64,000 nt of DNA, from NCBI GenBank assembly GCA_002307185.1, contig DBTT01000054.1, positions 124,001 through 188,000 of the forward strand, written 5' to 3'. The notes beneath the pieces are model-generated. The model had not been told where the DNA came from, did not search any database, and saw only the letters and a program-made list of their open reading frames with translations. This stretch comes from Bacteroidales bacterium UBA1309. GTDB taxonomy: Bacteria; Bacteroidota; Bacteroidia; Bacteroidales; Dysgonomonadaceae. Below, piece by piece: positions 46,698 to 54,253 of the stretch (position 1 is its first letter; every line of letters begins with the position of its first letter). Both the position numbers and the translations under genes were made by a program.

Positions 46698-47546
46698 TTA
46701 TCTGCGCTTGCGGAGCAAATTTGCCAAAACATTCATCACAAGCACAATGACGATAAGCACAAGGGCTGTTCCATAAGCCATGGGGCGGGTGGCCTCCAAA
46801 TCGGTGCCGCTTGTGGCGATCACGTACAAGTGATAGGGCAAAGCCATGACTTGGTCGAACATAGACGATGGCAGATGTGGCAAAAAGTATGCTGCAGCCG
46901 TAAACAGGATCGGTGCTGTTTCGCCCGACACACGGCCAATGGAGAGGATAAGGCCAGTCATGATGTTCGGAAAAGCAGCGGGTAAAATCACCCGGATAAT
47001 TGTCTGCAATTTGGTGGCGCCGAGCGCCAAGCTACCGTGGCGATAAACATCCGGAATCGACTTCAACGCCTCTTCGGTGACACGGATTATCAATGGCAAG
47101 GCAAGCAGCCCGAGTGTCAATGAACCTGCGATCAAGGAATCCCCGAATTTGAGTGTGTGTACAAAGAGCGACATGCCGAACAGACCGAAAACAATGGACG
47201 GGATGCCTCCCAAATTGTTGGTCATGACACGAACCACACGCACAAACTGCTTGTTGGTGGCGTATTCAGTGATATAGATCCCCGACATCACGCCGATAGG
47301 AAATGCCACCAGCATGCTGCCAAGCACCAAGTAGAGCGTACCCACAATAGCCGGAAAAATTCCACCCTTGGTCATCCCGTCTTCCGGTGCCTTGGTGAGG
47401 AAGTCCCAACTGATAACACCGATTCCACGCATAACGATGAATCCGATAATCAGGAACAAAATGGCCACCACCGAATAGCTCATGATGCGGAACAGCAGGA
47501 AGACGATGGACTGGACAGATTTTTTTTTCGATGTTGATGTAAACAT
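46698..47546 (-). CDS. pstA: Phosphate ABC transporter permease PstA
   Basis: The 282-residue protein has six membrane segments. The EAA-type cytoplasmic loop that docks on PstB is in VYRHGSLALGATKLQTIIRVILPAA-like sequence (about residues 168-192). GKGGIFPAIVGTLYLVLG-like sequence (TKGGIFPAIVGTLYLV) near the second helix is typical of PstA. It forms the channel with PstC. It lies 70 bp after pstC. Confidence 0.96.
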   Translation of the reverse strand: MFTSTSKKKSVQSIVFLLFRIMSYSVVAILFLIIGFIVMRGIGVISWDFLTKAPEDGMTKGGIFPAIVGTLYLVLGSMLVAFPIGVMSGIYITEYATNKQFVRVVRVMTNNLGGIPSIVFGLFGMSLFVHTLKFGDSLIAGSLTLGLLALPLIIRVTEEALKSIPDVYRHGSLALGATKLQTIIRVILPAAFPNIMTGLILSIGRVSGETAPILFTAAAYFLPHLPSSMFDQVMALPYHLYVIATSGTDLEATRPMAYGTALVLIVIVLVMNVLANLLRKRR

Positions 47547-47616
47547 GATTTTATTTTATTTTACTGTAAAAGCTTCACAGATTTACTTGGACACAAGTGA
47601 ACTTGTACCCACAACT

Positions 47617-48822
47617 TTACTGCACTTTCGGATCTTTACGGATAATCTCCGCCCAAATGCTCAACACCAGAGTGAGCAGGAACAAGATCGCCCCCAACAT
47701 AAACAAAGCCTGATATTGAGCGCTACCGATGGCAGTCTCGCCAAGTTCAGCGGCAATGGTTGCAGGGATTGTTCGCACAGGATCGGTGAAGGAGTGAGGA
47801 ATCACAGCAGCATTGCCGGTAACCATCAGCACCGCCATCGTCTCACCGACAGCCCGCCCGATGCCCAGCACAATGGCCGCCATAATACCCGAAGAAGCAT
47901 ATGGAATCACCACACGGTAGATGGTCTGCCAATGGGTAGCCCCCAATGCTAGGCTCGATTCCTTCATGGCAACAGGAGTAGTCCTCATCGCATCTTCAGC
48001 CACAGTGATGATGGTGGGCAAAGCCATGATGGCAAGCACGATGCTTCCTGCCAAAGCCGTTTCGCCGACAGGCAGGTTAAACAAGTTGCGAATAAAAGGA
48101 ACAATCACCACCAAACCAAAAAAGCCATACACAACGGAAGGAATACCGGCCAATAGCTCGATCAAGGGTTTCAGAATCTTGCGAACCCGATTGCCTGCTA
48201 TTTCGGCCAAATAGATCGAAACAGCCATGCCAAAGGGCAATGCCAGCAGAATGGCACCGATACTCACCCAAAGCGTACCCAGAATAAGGGGCAGCACCCC
48301 GAATTGTGCGGCAGGCGTGGCGGTGGGAAACCACTCTTTCCCTCCAAAATATTCGCTTGGGGAGATCGTTTCGGGAGGAAGGATCCTTCCCTTGAAGTCC
48401 TTACCGATAAACTGCTGCGGAAAGAACCCGATGGCATTTTTCCGCTGCACCATGGCTTCGCTGAGCTTTGCCGGAAGATGTTCGAAATTGCTTCCTATTT
48501 CTTCCTCGGTGTAAAGCGAGGCAATATCGTCCATCCGCAGTATCTCGATGGGCGCATCCGAACCACCAACTTCTTTCCAATTGGTGATGTTACCATCATA
48601 GATTTCCTTGACTTGCTTGGGCGATAAGTTGGCCACCTTGTTTTCTTGGTTTACACAAAGCACGTATCCCTTTTCAATGGTGGATGAGTGGAACAACCCC
48701 CACCCTTCCGTAAACAGAAAGATGCTGATTAATAAAATGACCAAAGTGGTGATGCTTCCGCTAAACCGGAAAATCCACTCTATAAGAGTTTCAAGAAACC
48801 TGTTCTTTTTTTTATTAAACAC
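47617..48822 (-). CDS. pstC: Phosphate ABC transporter permease PstC with PstS-like periplasmic insertion
   Basis: The C-terminal 230 residues are a standard PstC permease, with six helices and the docking loop KESSLALGATHWQTIYRVV. Between helix 1 (about 28-45) and helix 2 (about 174-195) lies an insertion of some 120 residues. Its ENKVANLSPKQVKEIYDGN and ITNWKEVGG match SNKVTNLTREQLEGIFTGK and ITNWKQVGG of the PstS encoded next door, and RKNAIGFFPQQFI matches KGAIGYVGMAYV. I place the start at GTG 48822 (401 residues). The frame is open to GTG 48891, but that codon lies in the loop of an intercistronic hairpin. Proteins of about 400 residues labelled PstC are common in Bacteroidales. Confidence 0.93.
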   Translation of the reverse strand: MFNKKKNRFLETLIEWIFRFSGSITTLVILLISIFLFTEGWGLFHSSTIEKGYVLCVNQENKVANLSPKQVKEIYDGNITNWKEVGGSDAPIEILRMDDIASLYTEEEIGSNFEHLPAKLSEAMVQRKNAIGFFPQQFIGKDFKGRILPPETISPSEYFGGKEWFPTATPAAQFGVLPLILGTLWVSIGAILLALPFGMAVSIYLAEIAGNRVRKILKPLIELLAGIPSVVYGFFGLVVIVPFIRNLFNLPVGETALAGSIVLAIMALPTIITVAEDAMRTTPVAMKESSLALGATHWQTIYRVVIPYASSGIMAAIVLGIGRAVGETMAVLMVTGNAAVIPHSFTDPVRTIPATIAAELGETAIGSAQYQALFMLGAILFLLTLVLSIWAEIIRKDPKVQ

Positions 48823-48865
48823 GGCGGTTTTCTTTAAGTATATAATGGAAATGAAAACAGAAAAT

Positions 48866-48906
48866 GAGGATTTTATAAAAGGATGACACACATTTATAAA
48901 ATCCTC
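48866..48906. promoter_or_regulatory. Intercistronic hairpin between pstS and pstC
   Basis: A perfect 14 bp inverted repeat (48866-48879 with 48893-48906) and a 13-base loop lie 22 bp after the pstS stop. There is no long T run on the minus strand. It may stabilise the pstS part of the transcript or cause partial termination, giving more PstS than permease. Confidence 0.6.
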
Positions 48907-48927
48907 ACCTTCTTAATGACTGATGAA

Positions 48928-49740
48928 TTATTTCAAGGCAAGGTAGCCCACTTGGTCAACTATTTTTTGTCCTTGTGCCGACAGCACAAAATCGATGAAA
49001 GGTTTCACTTTTTTCTCGGATTTCACTTCGTAATACAAGTAAAGCGGACGAACGATGGGATATTTTCCCGCCTTTGCGTTAGCTACGGTTGGCTCGACAT
49101 ACGTTTTGCCCGCATCGTAGGAAACGTGGATCTCTTTCACATCCTTGGTCACATAAGCCATCCCGACATATCCGATAGCCCCTTTTGTTTGGCTAACAGA
49201 TTGGATGATAGCCCCTGTGGCTGGCATGCTTAGAATTCCGGACTTGTAATTCTTGTTTTTCATCACGTGTTCTTTGAAGAATTCGTACGTTCCGGAAGTC
49301 GTTTCGCGGCTGTAAGCAACGATAGCCAAGTCTGCGCCACCTACTTGTTTCCAATTGGTGATTTTTCCGGTGAAAATGCCTTCCAACTGTTCGCGGGTAA
49401 GGTTTGTCACTTTATTGCTTGGATTCACTACGATAGAAAGGGCATCCCGAGCGATCACCACCTGCTTTGCAGTGCGCCCGCCGTTCTGCATTTTCATTTT
49501 TTCATCAAACTTAATTGCTCTCGAAGCCATAGCGATGTCGGTAGAACCTTCGATGAGTGCGGCAAAACCGATTCCCGATCCGCCACCGGTTACAGTCAAT
49601 TTGCCTTTGCCTTCTTTCATATACACTTCGGCTTCTTTCTGAACCAAAGGCAAACAAGTGTCGGAACCTTTTACTTTCTGAGCCATTGCCGAACCAAAAG
49701 CGACAACCATCAATGACATAAACAATACGATACGTTTCAT
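48928..49740 (-). CDS. pstS: Periplasmic phosphate-binding protein PstS
   Basis: The 270-residue protein has a signal peptide (MKRIVLFMSLMVVAFGSAMA) and a two-lobed binding fold. The phosphate-site regions are KGSDTCLPL, TGGGSGIGFAALIEGSTDIAMASR, and SRETTSGTYEFFKEHV. A linking segment NKVTNLTREQLEGIFTGK and ITNWKQVGG is shared with the PstC insertion. It captures phosphate in the periplasm and hands it to PstCA. The porin gene is 43 bp upstream. Confidence 0.96.
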   Translation of the reverse strand: MKRIVLFMSLMVVAFGSAMAQKVKGSDTCLPLVQKEAEVYMKEGKGKLTVTGGGSGIGFAALIEGSTDIAMASRAIKFDEKMKMQNGGRTAKQVVIARDALSIVVNPSNKVTNLTREQLEGIFTGKITNWKQVGGADLAIVAYSRETTSGTYEFFKEHVMKNKNYKSGILSMPATGAIIQSVSQTKGAIGYVGMAYVTKDVKEIHVSYDAGKTYVEPTVANAKAGKYPIVRPLYLYYEVKSEKKVKPFIDFVLSAQGQKIVDQVGYLALK

Positions 49741-49783
49741 TTTCTTATTTTTTTAATTTGTTTGACTTCCTGTAATTTAAGTC

Positions 49784-51082
49784 TTAGAATTTGAATTGAA
49801 GACGAGCAGTGAACACGTTGTCTTTCAGGTCGCCTGTGTAAGCGGAAAGATTAGCCGTTTTTTCATTCTTCACTATCTCGTAGAAAAGTTGCACGCGTAC
49901 AGCGGGGTTCACTCTCCACAAGGTGCCGAAGCCAAGCGTGTTGTAAGCGATTTCAGCCTTTGTGGTGGAATTCAAACCGATTTCGTCTTTCTTGATCTTG
50001 GTGTTGGGGTCATACACATCGTATTTGGCAACCACGGAGAATGGAGATTTTCCCAAATCCTGCACCAAGATGGCATACCAGCCAGACGTTTTGCGGATGT
50101 ATGTGTCGTCGGTGGTCACAGCCGACCTGTTGGGACTGGAAGTGCTGCTCGCTGTTCCGGGTTGCGTACCCCAGATGTATTCCGCACGGACTTGGGTGAA
50201 CCCTATGGTTGACTCCATACTGAACTGTCCATCCAATCCGAAATATTCGCGTTTGGCATATTTCCCGACATTAGTACTGCTTGCATCTGTCACCCAAGCT
50301 CCGCTCGAGAAAGTGTTCACATTGCTAGAACCTTGATACACACCGCCGTTGTAGTACGAAGCACCCAATCCCCATTTTGCAATGTTGCCGATTGGTTTTG
50401 CGGCGCCAATGTGGCCAATGAAGTCTTTTCTATTGTCTGTTTCGGGATTGATCGCATTTCCAGCGAAGAAGCCAGCATCCACCTTGATGAAATTGAGCGG
50501 GGAGCTAACCGGAGCTTGAAGAGTAACTTTAGCTCCCAAATCACATTCTTCAGGGAAGAGAGTTTGAACAATTTTTGAACGCTCGGGAGATTCAAGCAGC
50601 GACGAAGAGTAAGAAATCTCGTTGCCAAAAGGGCGGTCGAACACCCCGGCTTGGATTGAACTGCGCAATGTCCATGGGTCTTTCACGTTAAGGTATGCTT
50701 CTTTCAATTGGACAACGGCTTGGCTCACACCCGAAGCATTTGATTTGTCCACAATGTTCAATTGGATAGTTCCCGTAGCGATGCTACCGTCATCGTAAAC
50801 CAATTTCAAGCGACCACGTCTGATACCGATTCGGTTAAACGGATGAGTAGAATTTGTATTTCCAGTCCCAACCTTGAGGGAAGCTGACTGCTCTCCCCAT
50901 TGGAATTGAGGCTGAAGATAGCCGGAGAATTTGAATGCGCTCAGCTTCGACAGCAACTGATCGTGCACCGAAACGGTTTGTTCCACTTTCTCCAACGGAG
51001 TTGGCTCCTCGTCCTGAATTTGAGCTTTGGCTGAAAAGATCGCTACAGCAAAAGCAAATACTAAAATAATCTGTTTTTTCAT
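49784..51082 (-). CDS. Outer-membrane porin, phosphate-selective type (OprP/OprO-like)
   Basis: The 432-residue protein has a signal peptide (ending at SAKAQ) and a short coiled segment (LEKVEQTVSVHDQLLSKLSA), then a beta-barrel that ends with the outer-membrane signal FTARLQFKF. Alternating strands such as GRLKLVYDDGSIATGTIQLN are typical of the phosphate-selective porin group. As the first gene of the pst operon it should let phosphate cross the outer membrane. The ion selectivity is inferred from context and family. Confidence 0.9.
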   Translation of the reverse strand: MKKQIILVFAFAVAIFSAKAQIQDEEPTPLEKVEQTVSVHDQLLSKLSAFKFSGYLQPQFQWGEQSASLKVGTGNTNSTHPFNRIGIRRGRLKLVYDDGSIATGTIQLNIVDKSNASGVSQAVVQLKEAYLNVKDPWTLRSSIQAGVFDRPFGNEISYSSSLLESPERSKIVQTLFPEECDLGAKVTLQAPVSSPLNFIKVDAGFFAGNAINPETDNRKDFIGHIGAAKPIGNIAKWGLGASYYNGGVYQGSSNVNTFSSGAWVTDASSTNVGKYAKREYFGLDGQFSMESTIGFTQVRAEYIWGTQPGTASSTSSPNRSAVTTDDTYIRKTSGWYAILVQDLGKSPFSVVAKYDVYDPNTKIKKDEIGLNSTTKAEIAYNTLGFGTLWRVNPAVRVQLFYEIVKNEKTANLSAYTGDLKDNVFTARLQFKF

Positions 51083-51447
51083 AATAATAATTGACGGATA
51101 TAAATTTTATTTCGATGCCAAAGGTGAGGGATTATTGTTTCAAAAATATTACGATGCGAGTAAGAAATTATTTCAATAAAGATATGTGATCAGCACTGTT
51201 TGGGTTTCAAATAGTTTATCGCTCCAAAACCAAGGCAGAGACTATTACAACCGATTATGCACGAAAATATTAAAAATAATTAACTGATCGACAATAGCCA
51301 GCAACGACTGATTTTCATGAGTGTAACTTCTGATTTGTCAATCATCCGGTACCCATCCATACAACCCGTACACCACGAAATTGCCTCTATTTGTGAGGTG
51401 AAGGAGTAAAGAAATGAACTGGTTAAGCTGCACCAGATAACCCGTAT
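51083..51447. other. Upstream region of the pst operon, no gene found
   Basis: This stretch must hold the pst operon promoter. No clear Pho box of the enterobacterial type or TTTG/TAnnTTTG pair was recognised. No reading frame is convincing. Confidence 0.4.
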
Positions 51448-51484
51448 AATCTTATGCCGACGACAGCTTGCCCGGCATAAGATT
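51448..51484. repeat. Perfect 12 bp inverted repeat
   Basis: AATCTTATGCCG (51448-51459) and CGGCATAAGATT (51473-51484) are exact reverse complements with a 13-base loop. No T run follows, so a transcribed structure or protein-binding site is as likely as a terminator. It sits just before the 23 bp tandem repeat block. Confidence 0.6.
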
Positions 51485-51579
51485 CGTGCACTCGGAAAGC
51501 AAGAGCCAACCGTTTCGAGATTGCCCACAGTGTGTCGGGCTGACAGCCTCGTGTTGGGATCACTGACACGGACATATTA

Positions 51580-51717
51580 GACACACCCGCACGCCCACGT
51601 TGGACACACCCGCACGTCCACGTTGGACACACCCGCACGCTCACGTTGGGCACACCCGCACGGGAATGCTGGGCATCTCGGTATTCCCATACTGAACACA
51701 CCCGCACGGACGGGATG
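51580..51717. repeat. GC-rich tandem repeat, six 23 bp units
   Basis: Units start at 51580, 51603, 51626, 51649, 51672 and 51695. The first three are nearly identical, opening GACACACCCGCACG and ending CACGTTG; units 4 and 6 keep CACACCCGCACG; unit 5 is degenerate. Two more weak units may precede (51534-51579). The unit length is not a multiple of three, so a protein repeat is unlikely. The block is far richer in GC than its surroundings. Confidence 0.8.
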
Positions 51718-51958
51718 GCCTTTAAGGTAGTTCCATGCGTTTGGCTTAGGTCGCTTTTTATAAAGTTGAGTACTTGGTTGAATTGCGTTGTATTCAGTCC
51801 TTACCTATCTTTAATGCAGTGAATGCAGGCGCAGATACGATAACCATTCATCTAGAACCAGCCGGATTTCGGATATTATAATGGCAGGCGGAATCGGGTT
51901 TCACCACAATTTCGAATAAAAATATCTGATTTAGCTTACTTTTGATTGAAATAAGTTA
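51718..51958. other. Intergenic region between tandem repeat and tRNA-Glu
   Basis: No reading frame or RNA structure was recognised here. GC content falls back to the level of other intergenic regions after about 51760. Confidence 0.35.
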
Positions 51959-51966
51959 TACTTTTG
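51959..51966 (+). promoter_or_regulatory. -7 box of tRNA-Glu(CTC)
   Basis: TACTTTTG fits TAnnTTTG and ends 12 bp before the tRNA 5' end. A TTTG at 51941-51944 is only 14 bp upstream, shorter than usual. Confidence 0.45.
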
Positions 51967-51978
51967 ACTTATCAAAAA

Positions 51979-52050
51979 GGCGGTATCGTCTAGTGGTCAG
52001 GACGCAGCCCTCTCACGGCTGAAACTCGGGTTCGATTCCCGATTCCGCTA
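51979..52050 (+). tRNA. tRNA-Glu (anticodon CTC)
   Basis: The 72-base sequence folds as a tRNA. The anticodon stem CAGCC/GGCTG encloses loop CTCTCAC, giving anticodon CTC. The T arm is TCGGGTTCGATTCCCGA. The acceptor stem GGCGGTA/TTCCGCT has one U-U mismatch and one G-U pair. Discriminator A; CCA not encoded. Confidence 0.93.
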
Positions 52051-52066
52051 CTACTGAAAGTCTGGG

Positions 52067-53119
52067 TTATCCCGAAATATACTTCCCGTAAGGCAGTTTA
52101 TTCACGATAAACACAATAAGCAGCGAGATTGCCAAGCAAATAATCACGGTGAGCGGAATGCCAACAATGGGATCCACAAAGTTCCAACTGATACCAAAGT
52201 CCTGAAGCTTGAAAAACACCAAGACATGCACCAGAAACACTCCGTAGCTGTATTTGCTGATAAAGTCACGAACCTTCACCAAAGGCCGGAAAGCGGTGTC
52301 CTTGTCCTTAAGAAACAGGAATATCCCGGATGAATACAACAAAATATTGGGAGAAAGGCATTCGTAGAAAGTGTTTTCGTATTTACCAGTATAATAATGA
52401 ATCAGGTATGTTCCCAGTATGGTCGAAGCCGCTCCTATCCCAATCAAGGCCAACGAGATCAGATTTTGCTGCCGTTTGCTTTTAAACTTTCTTTGGCTGA
52501 GAAAATACCCGAGAACCAAATACCCGAGAAAACCACTAAAGTAACTTAGCTCGATGTCAGGCTTAAATGTTTCAAGTATGGGCTGTCCCCAGATGATTGT
52601 CAAGGCCCAAATCCCCAAAAAATAGAGGTGTTCCTTGGGAGGACTGTTGCGTACCCATTTCCCAATAATCGGCACAAACAGATACACTCCAAAAATCATG
52701 TAGATATACCAAAAATGGAGCGAACTTCCGTCCCTCAATTGCAAAAATAGCTCCCAGGCATATCCCGCGAAAGATAAACGGGTGCCATCTTCGTAGCTAT
52801 TCCAAAAATATTTCAACATGTAAATGCTGCTCCAAAAAAGAAAAGGGACAAGGAGGCGCATGATCCGTTTCTTCCAAAAAACACGTACACCGTCTTCTTT
52901 GAAAAGCAACAAAGCTCCCGACAACATGACAAAAACAGGCACGCTAAAGCGAGAAAGGCTATCAAAGATGTTGCCTACCCAAAAGCTATAACTTGAAATT
53001 GTACCTGATTCCGGCTGATAACAAGAAGATACATGAATACATATTACGCCGATGGTTGCGATAACACGCAGGTTGTCGTACCAAAAAGTTTTCACAGGAT
53101 GAGCCATTGATCCATTCAT
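52067..53119 (-). CDS. Acyltransferase family 3 membrane protein
   Basis: The 350-residue protein has about ten membrane helices, as in acyltransferase 3 enzymes that acetylate or succinylate sugars of surface polysaccharides. Landmarks are WYDNLRVIATIGVICIHVSS with the catalytic His, and SRFSVPVFVMLSGALLLF. The substrate is unknown. It stands alone between a tRNA gene and a TraB/GumN gene. A second Met at position 5 (53107) is an equally good start. Confidence 0.88.
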   Translation of the reverse strand: MNGSMAHPVKTFWYDNLRVIATIGVICIHVSSCYQPESGTISSYSFWVGNIFDSLSRFSVPVFVMLSGALLLFKEDGVRVFWKKRIMRLLVPFLFWSSIYMLKYFWNSYEDGTRLSFAGYAWELFLQLRDGSSLHFWYIYMIFGVYLFVPIIGKWVRNSPPKEHLYFLGIWALTIIWGQPILETFKPDIELSYFSGFLGYLVLGYFLSQRKFKSKRQQNLISLALIGIGAASTILGTYLIHYYTGKYENTFYECLSPNILLYSSGIFLFLKDKDTAFRPLVKVRDFISKYSYGVFLVHVLVFFKLQDFGISWNFVDPIVGIPLTVIICLAISLLIVFIVNKLPYGKYISG

Positions 53120-53193
53120 TGATTTATACCGTAGAAATAAGGGTGCAAAAATATAAAATATAAGTAATTCGCATCACGCATTGCCGGAAAATA

Positions 53194-53229
53194 AAAAGCC
53201 GTTAGCCTTTTCCGAGGGCTAGCGGCTTA
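53194..53229 (-). terminator. Terminator of the TraB/GumN gene
   Basis: A hairpin with 11 of 12 pairs (AAGCCGTTAGCC with GGCTAGCGGCTT) lies 36 bp past the gene's stop. On the minus strand it is followed by TTTTTAT. Confidence 0.75.
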
Positions 53230-53264
53230 TATCTTATATATTTCACTGTTTCTACAAGAGAAAC

Positions 53265-54140
53265 TTATTGCAACAAAAATGGTTCGAGCGTATAGCCTGA
53301 TTTTTTCAACTGGCTCACCAAACCTGTCTCTCCCACAAGGTGAAGAAATCCCACGGCGATGAAAGAGGCTTGCTGCTTCATCAAGCCAGGAAGGAGTTTC
53401 ATCCAATTGTTGTTTCGGTTGGTTATCAAAGCCAGCCTTTCTTCTGGATTCATGCTGTCGTCACCCTTTTCCAACTCCTCCGCTTTTCGAAAGTCTCCTT
53501 GCAAATAGGCTTCATTGAGCTTGTTCATCATGTCGGCATACTTGCCTTTTTCCTTCACTTGTTTGAGCAAGACCTCAGCTTGCCGTTCTATGGTGGAAGA
53601 ATTGAACAACACATCGGCTTGGTATTCTGGAGTTTCCAAGCCAATGATTTTCTTCCCGTTTTGCCGGGCTTCATTCTGGAAAATAATATCCACGGCTTCA
53701 GGTTGTTTGGAGGCACCTACCTGTTTCAAATAAGAATAAAGGATAAACACCGTATTCAATGCCATTGGTTTCATCACACCCAACTGATCCAATCCTGTTC
53801 CCAGAAGTACCCTGAATTCCTTGTCTAGAAACGCATAGTCTTCCGGAGAATATAGCTCTTTGCACGTTTTGCCTGACAACAAAGATGCCTGCATGAGCTT
53901 TGTTTGCGCAGCCGCCATATCGCCCATATCCATTTCACCGACAACTGCATCAGATTCCCTTGCAATTGCTAACGCCTTGTCAAAACCTTTTATTTGTTCT
54001 TTGTCGATCAGGTGATGCGTGCCGAAAAGATAGCTTGGTTTTTGAAGGCCATTTCCTGTGATTTTCCACATCAATTGTGCATTCAAGCTCCAGGATAATG
54101 CGCAGAAAGCAACGACAAAGGTGAGTATTTTGGATCTCAT
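53265..54140 (-). CDS. TraB/GumN family protein, exported
   Basis: From the ATG at 54140 the product has 291 residues with a signal peptide (MRSKILTFVVAFCALSWSLNAQ). The family motifs are SYLFGTHHLIDKEQ near residue 40, VVGEMDMGDM, and FIAVGFLHLVGETGLV near the C-terminus. TraB/GumN proteins share a fold with Tiki-type metalloproteases, and the GTHH and GFLH segments hold possible metal ligands. The target is unknown. It follows the S9 peptidase gene on the same strand, about 110 bp away. Confidence 0.88.
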   Translation of the reverse strand: MRSKILTFVVAFCALSWSLNAQLMWKITGNGLQKPSYLFGTHHLIDKEQIKGFDKALAIARESDAVVGEMDMGDMAAAQTKLMQASLLSGKTCKELYSPEDYAFLDKEFRVLLGTGLDQLGVMKPMALNTVFILYSYLKQVGASKQPEAVDIIFQNEARQNGKKIIGLETPEYQADVLFNSSTIERQAEVLLKQVKEKGKYADMMNKLNEAYLQGDFRKAEELEKGDDSMNPEERLALITNRNNNWMKLLPGLMKQQASFIAVGFLHLVGETGLVSQLKKSGYTLEPFLLQ

Positions 54141-54253
54141 AAGATTATTTTTTATACGTATATAAATCAATGGATTGAGTTGGTTCAGTAACAGAAAAAC
54201 ATACCGGATACCCACCAAGATATTCGGTATGATTACAAAATCTGATATTCGCT

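Noticed and set aside
48823..48891. N-terminal extension of PstC from GTG 48891
   Set aside because: The codon lies in the loop of an intercistronic hairpin and the added residues do not fit PstC; GTG 48822 gives the usual N-terminus.
51423..51707. Minus-strand ORF of 94 codons across the tandem repeats
   Set aside because: The 23 bp period shifts the frame at each unit, and the product has no regular repeat or known domain.
51580..51717. Possible CRISPR array
   Set aside because: The 23 bp units are directly adjacent with no unique spacers, and no cas gene is in the window.
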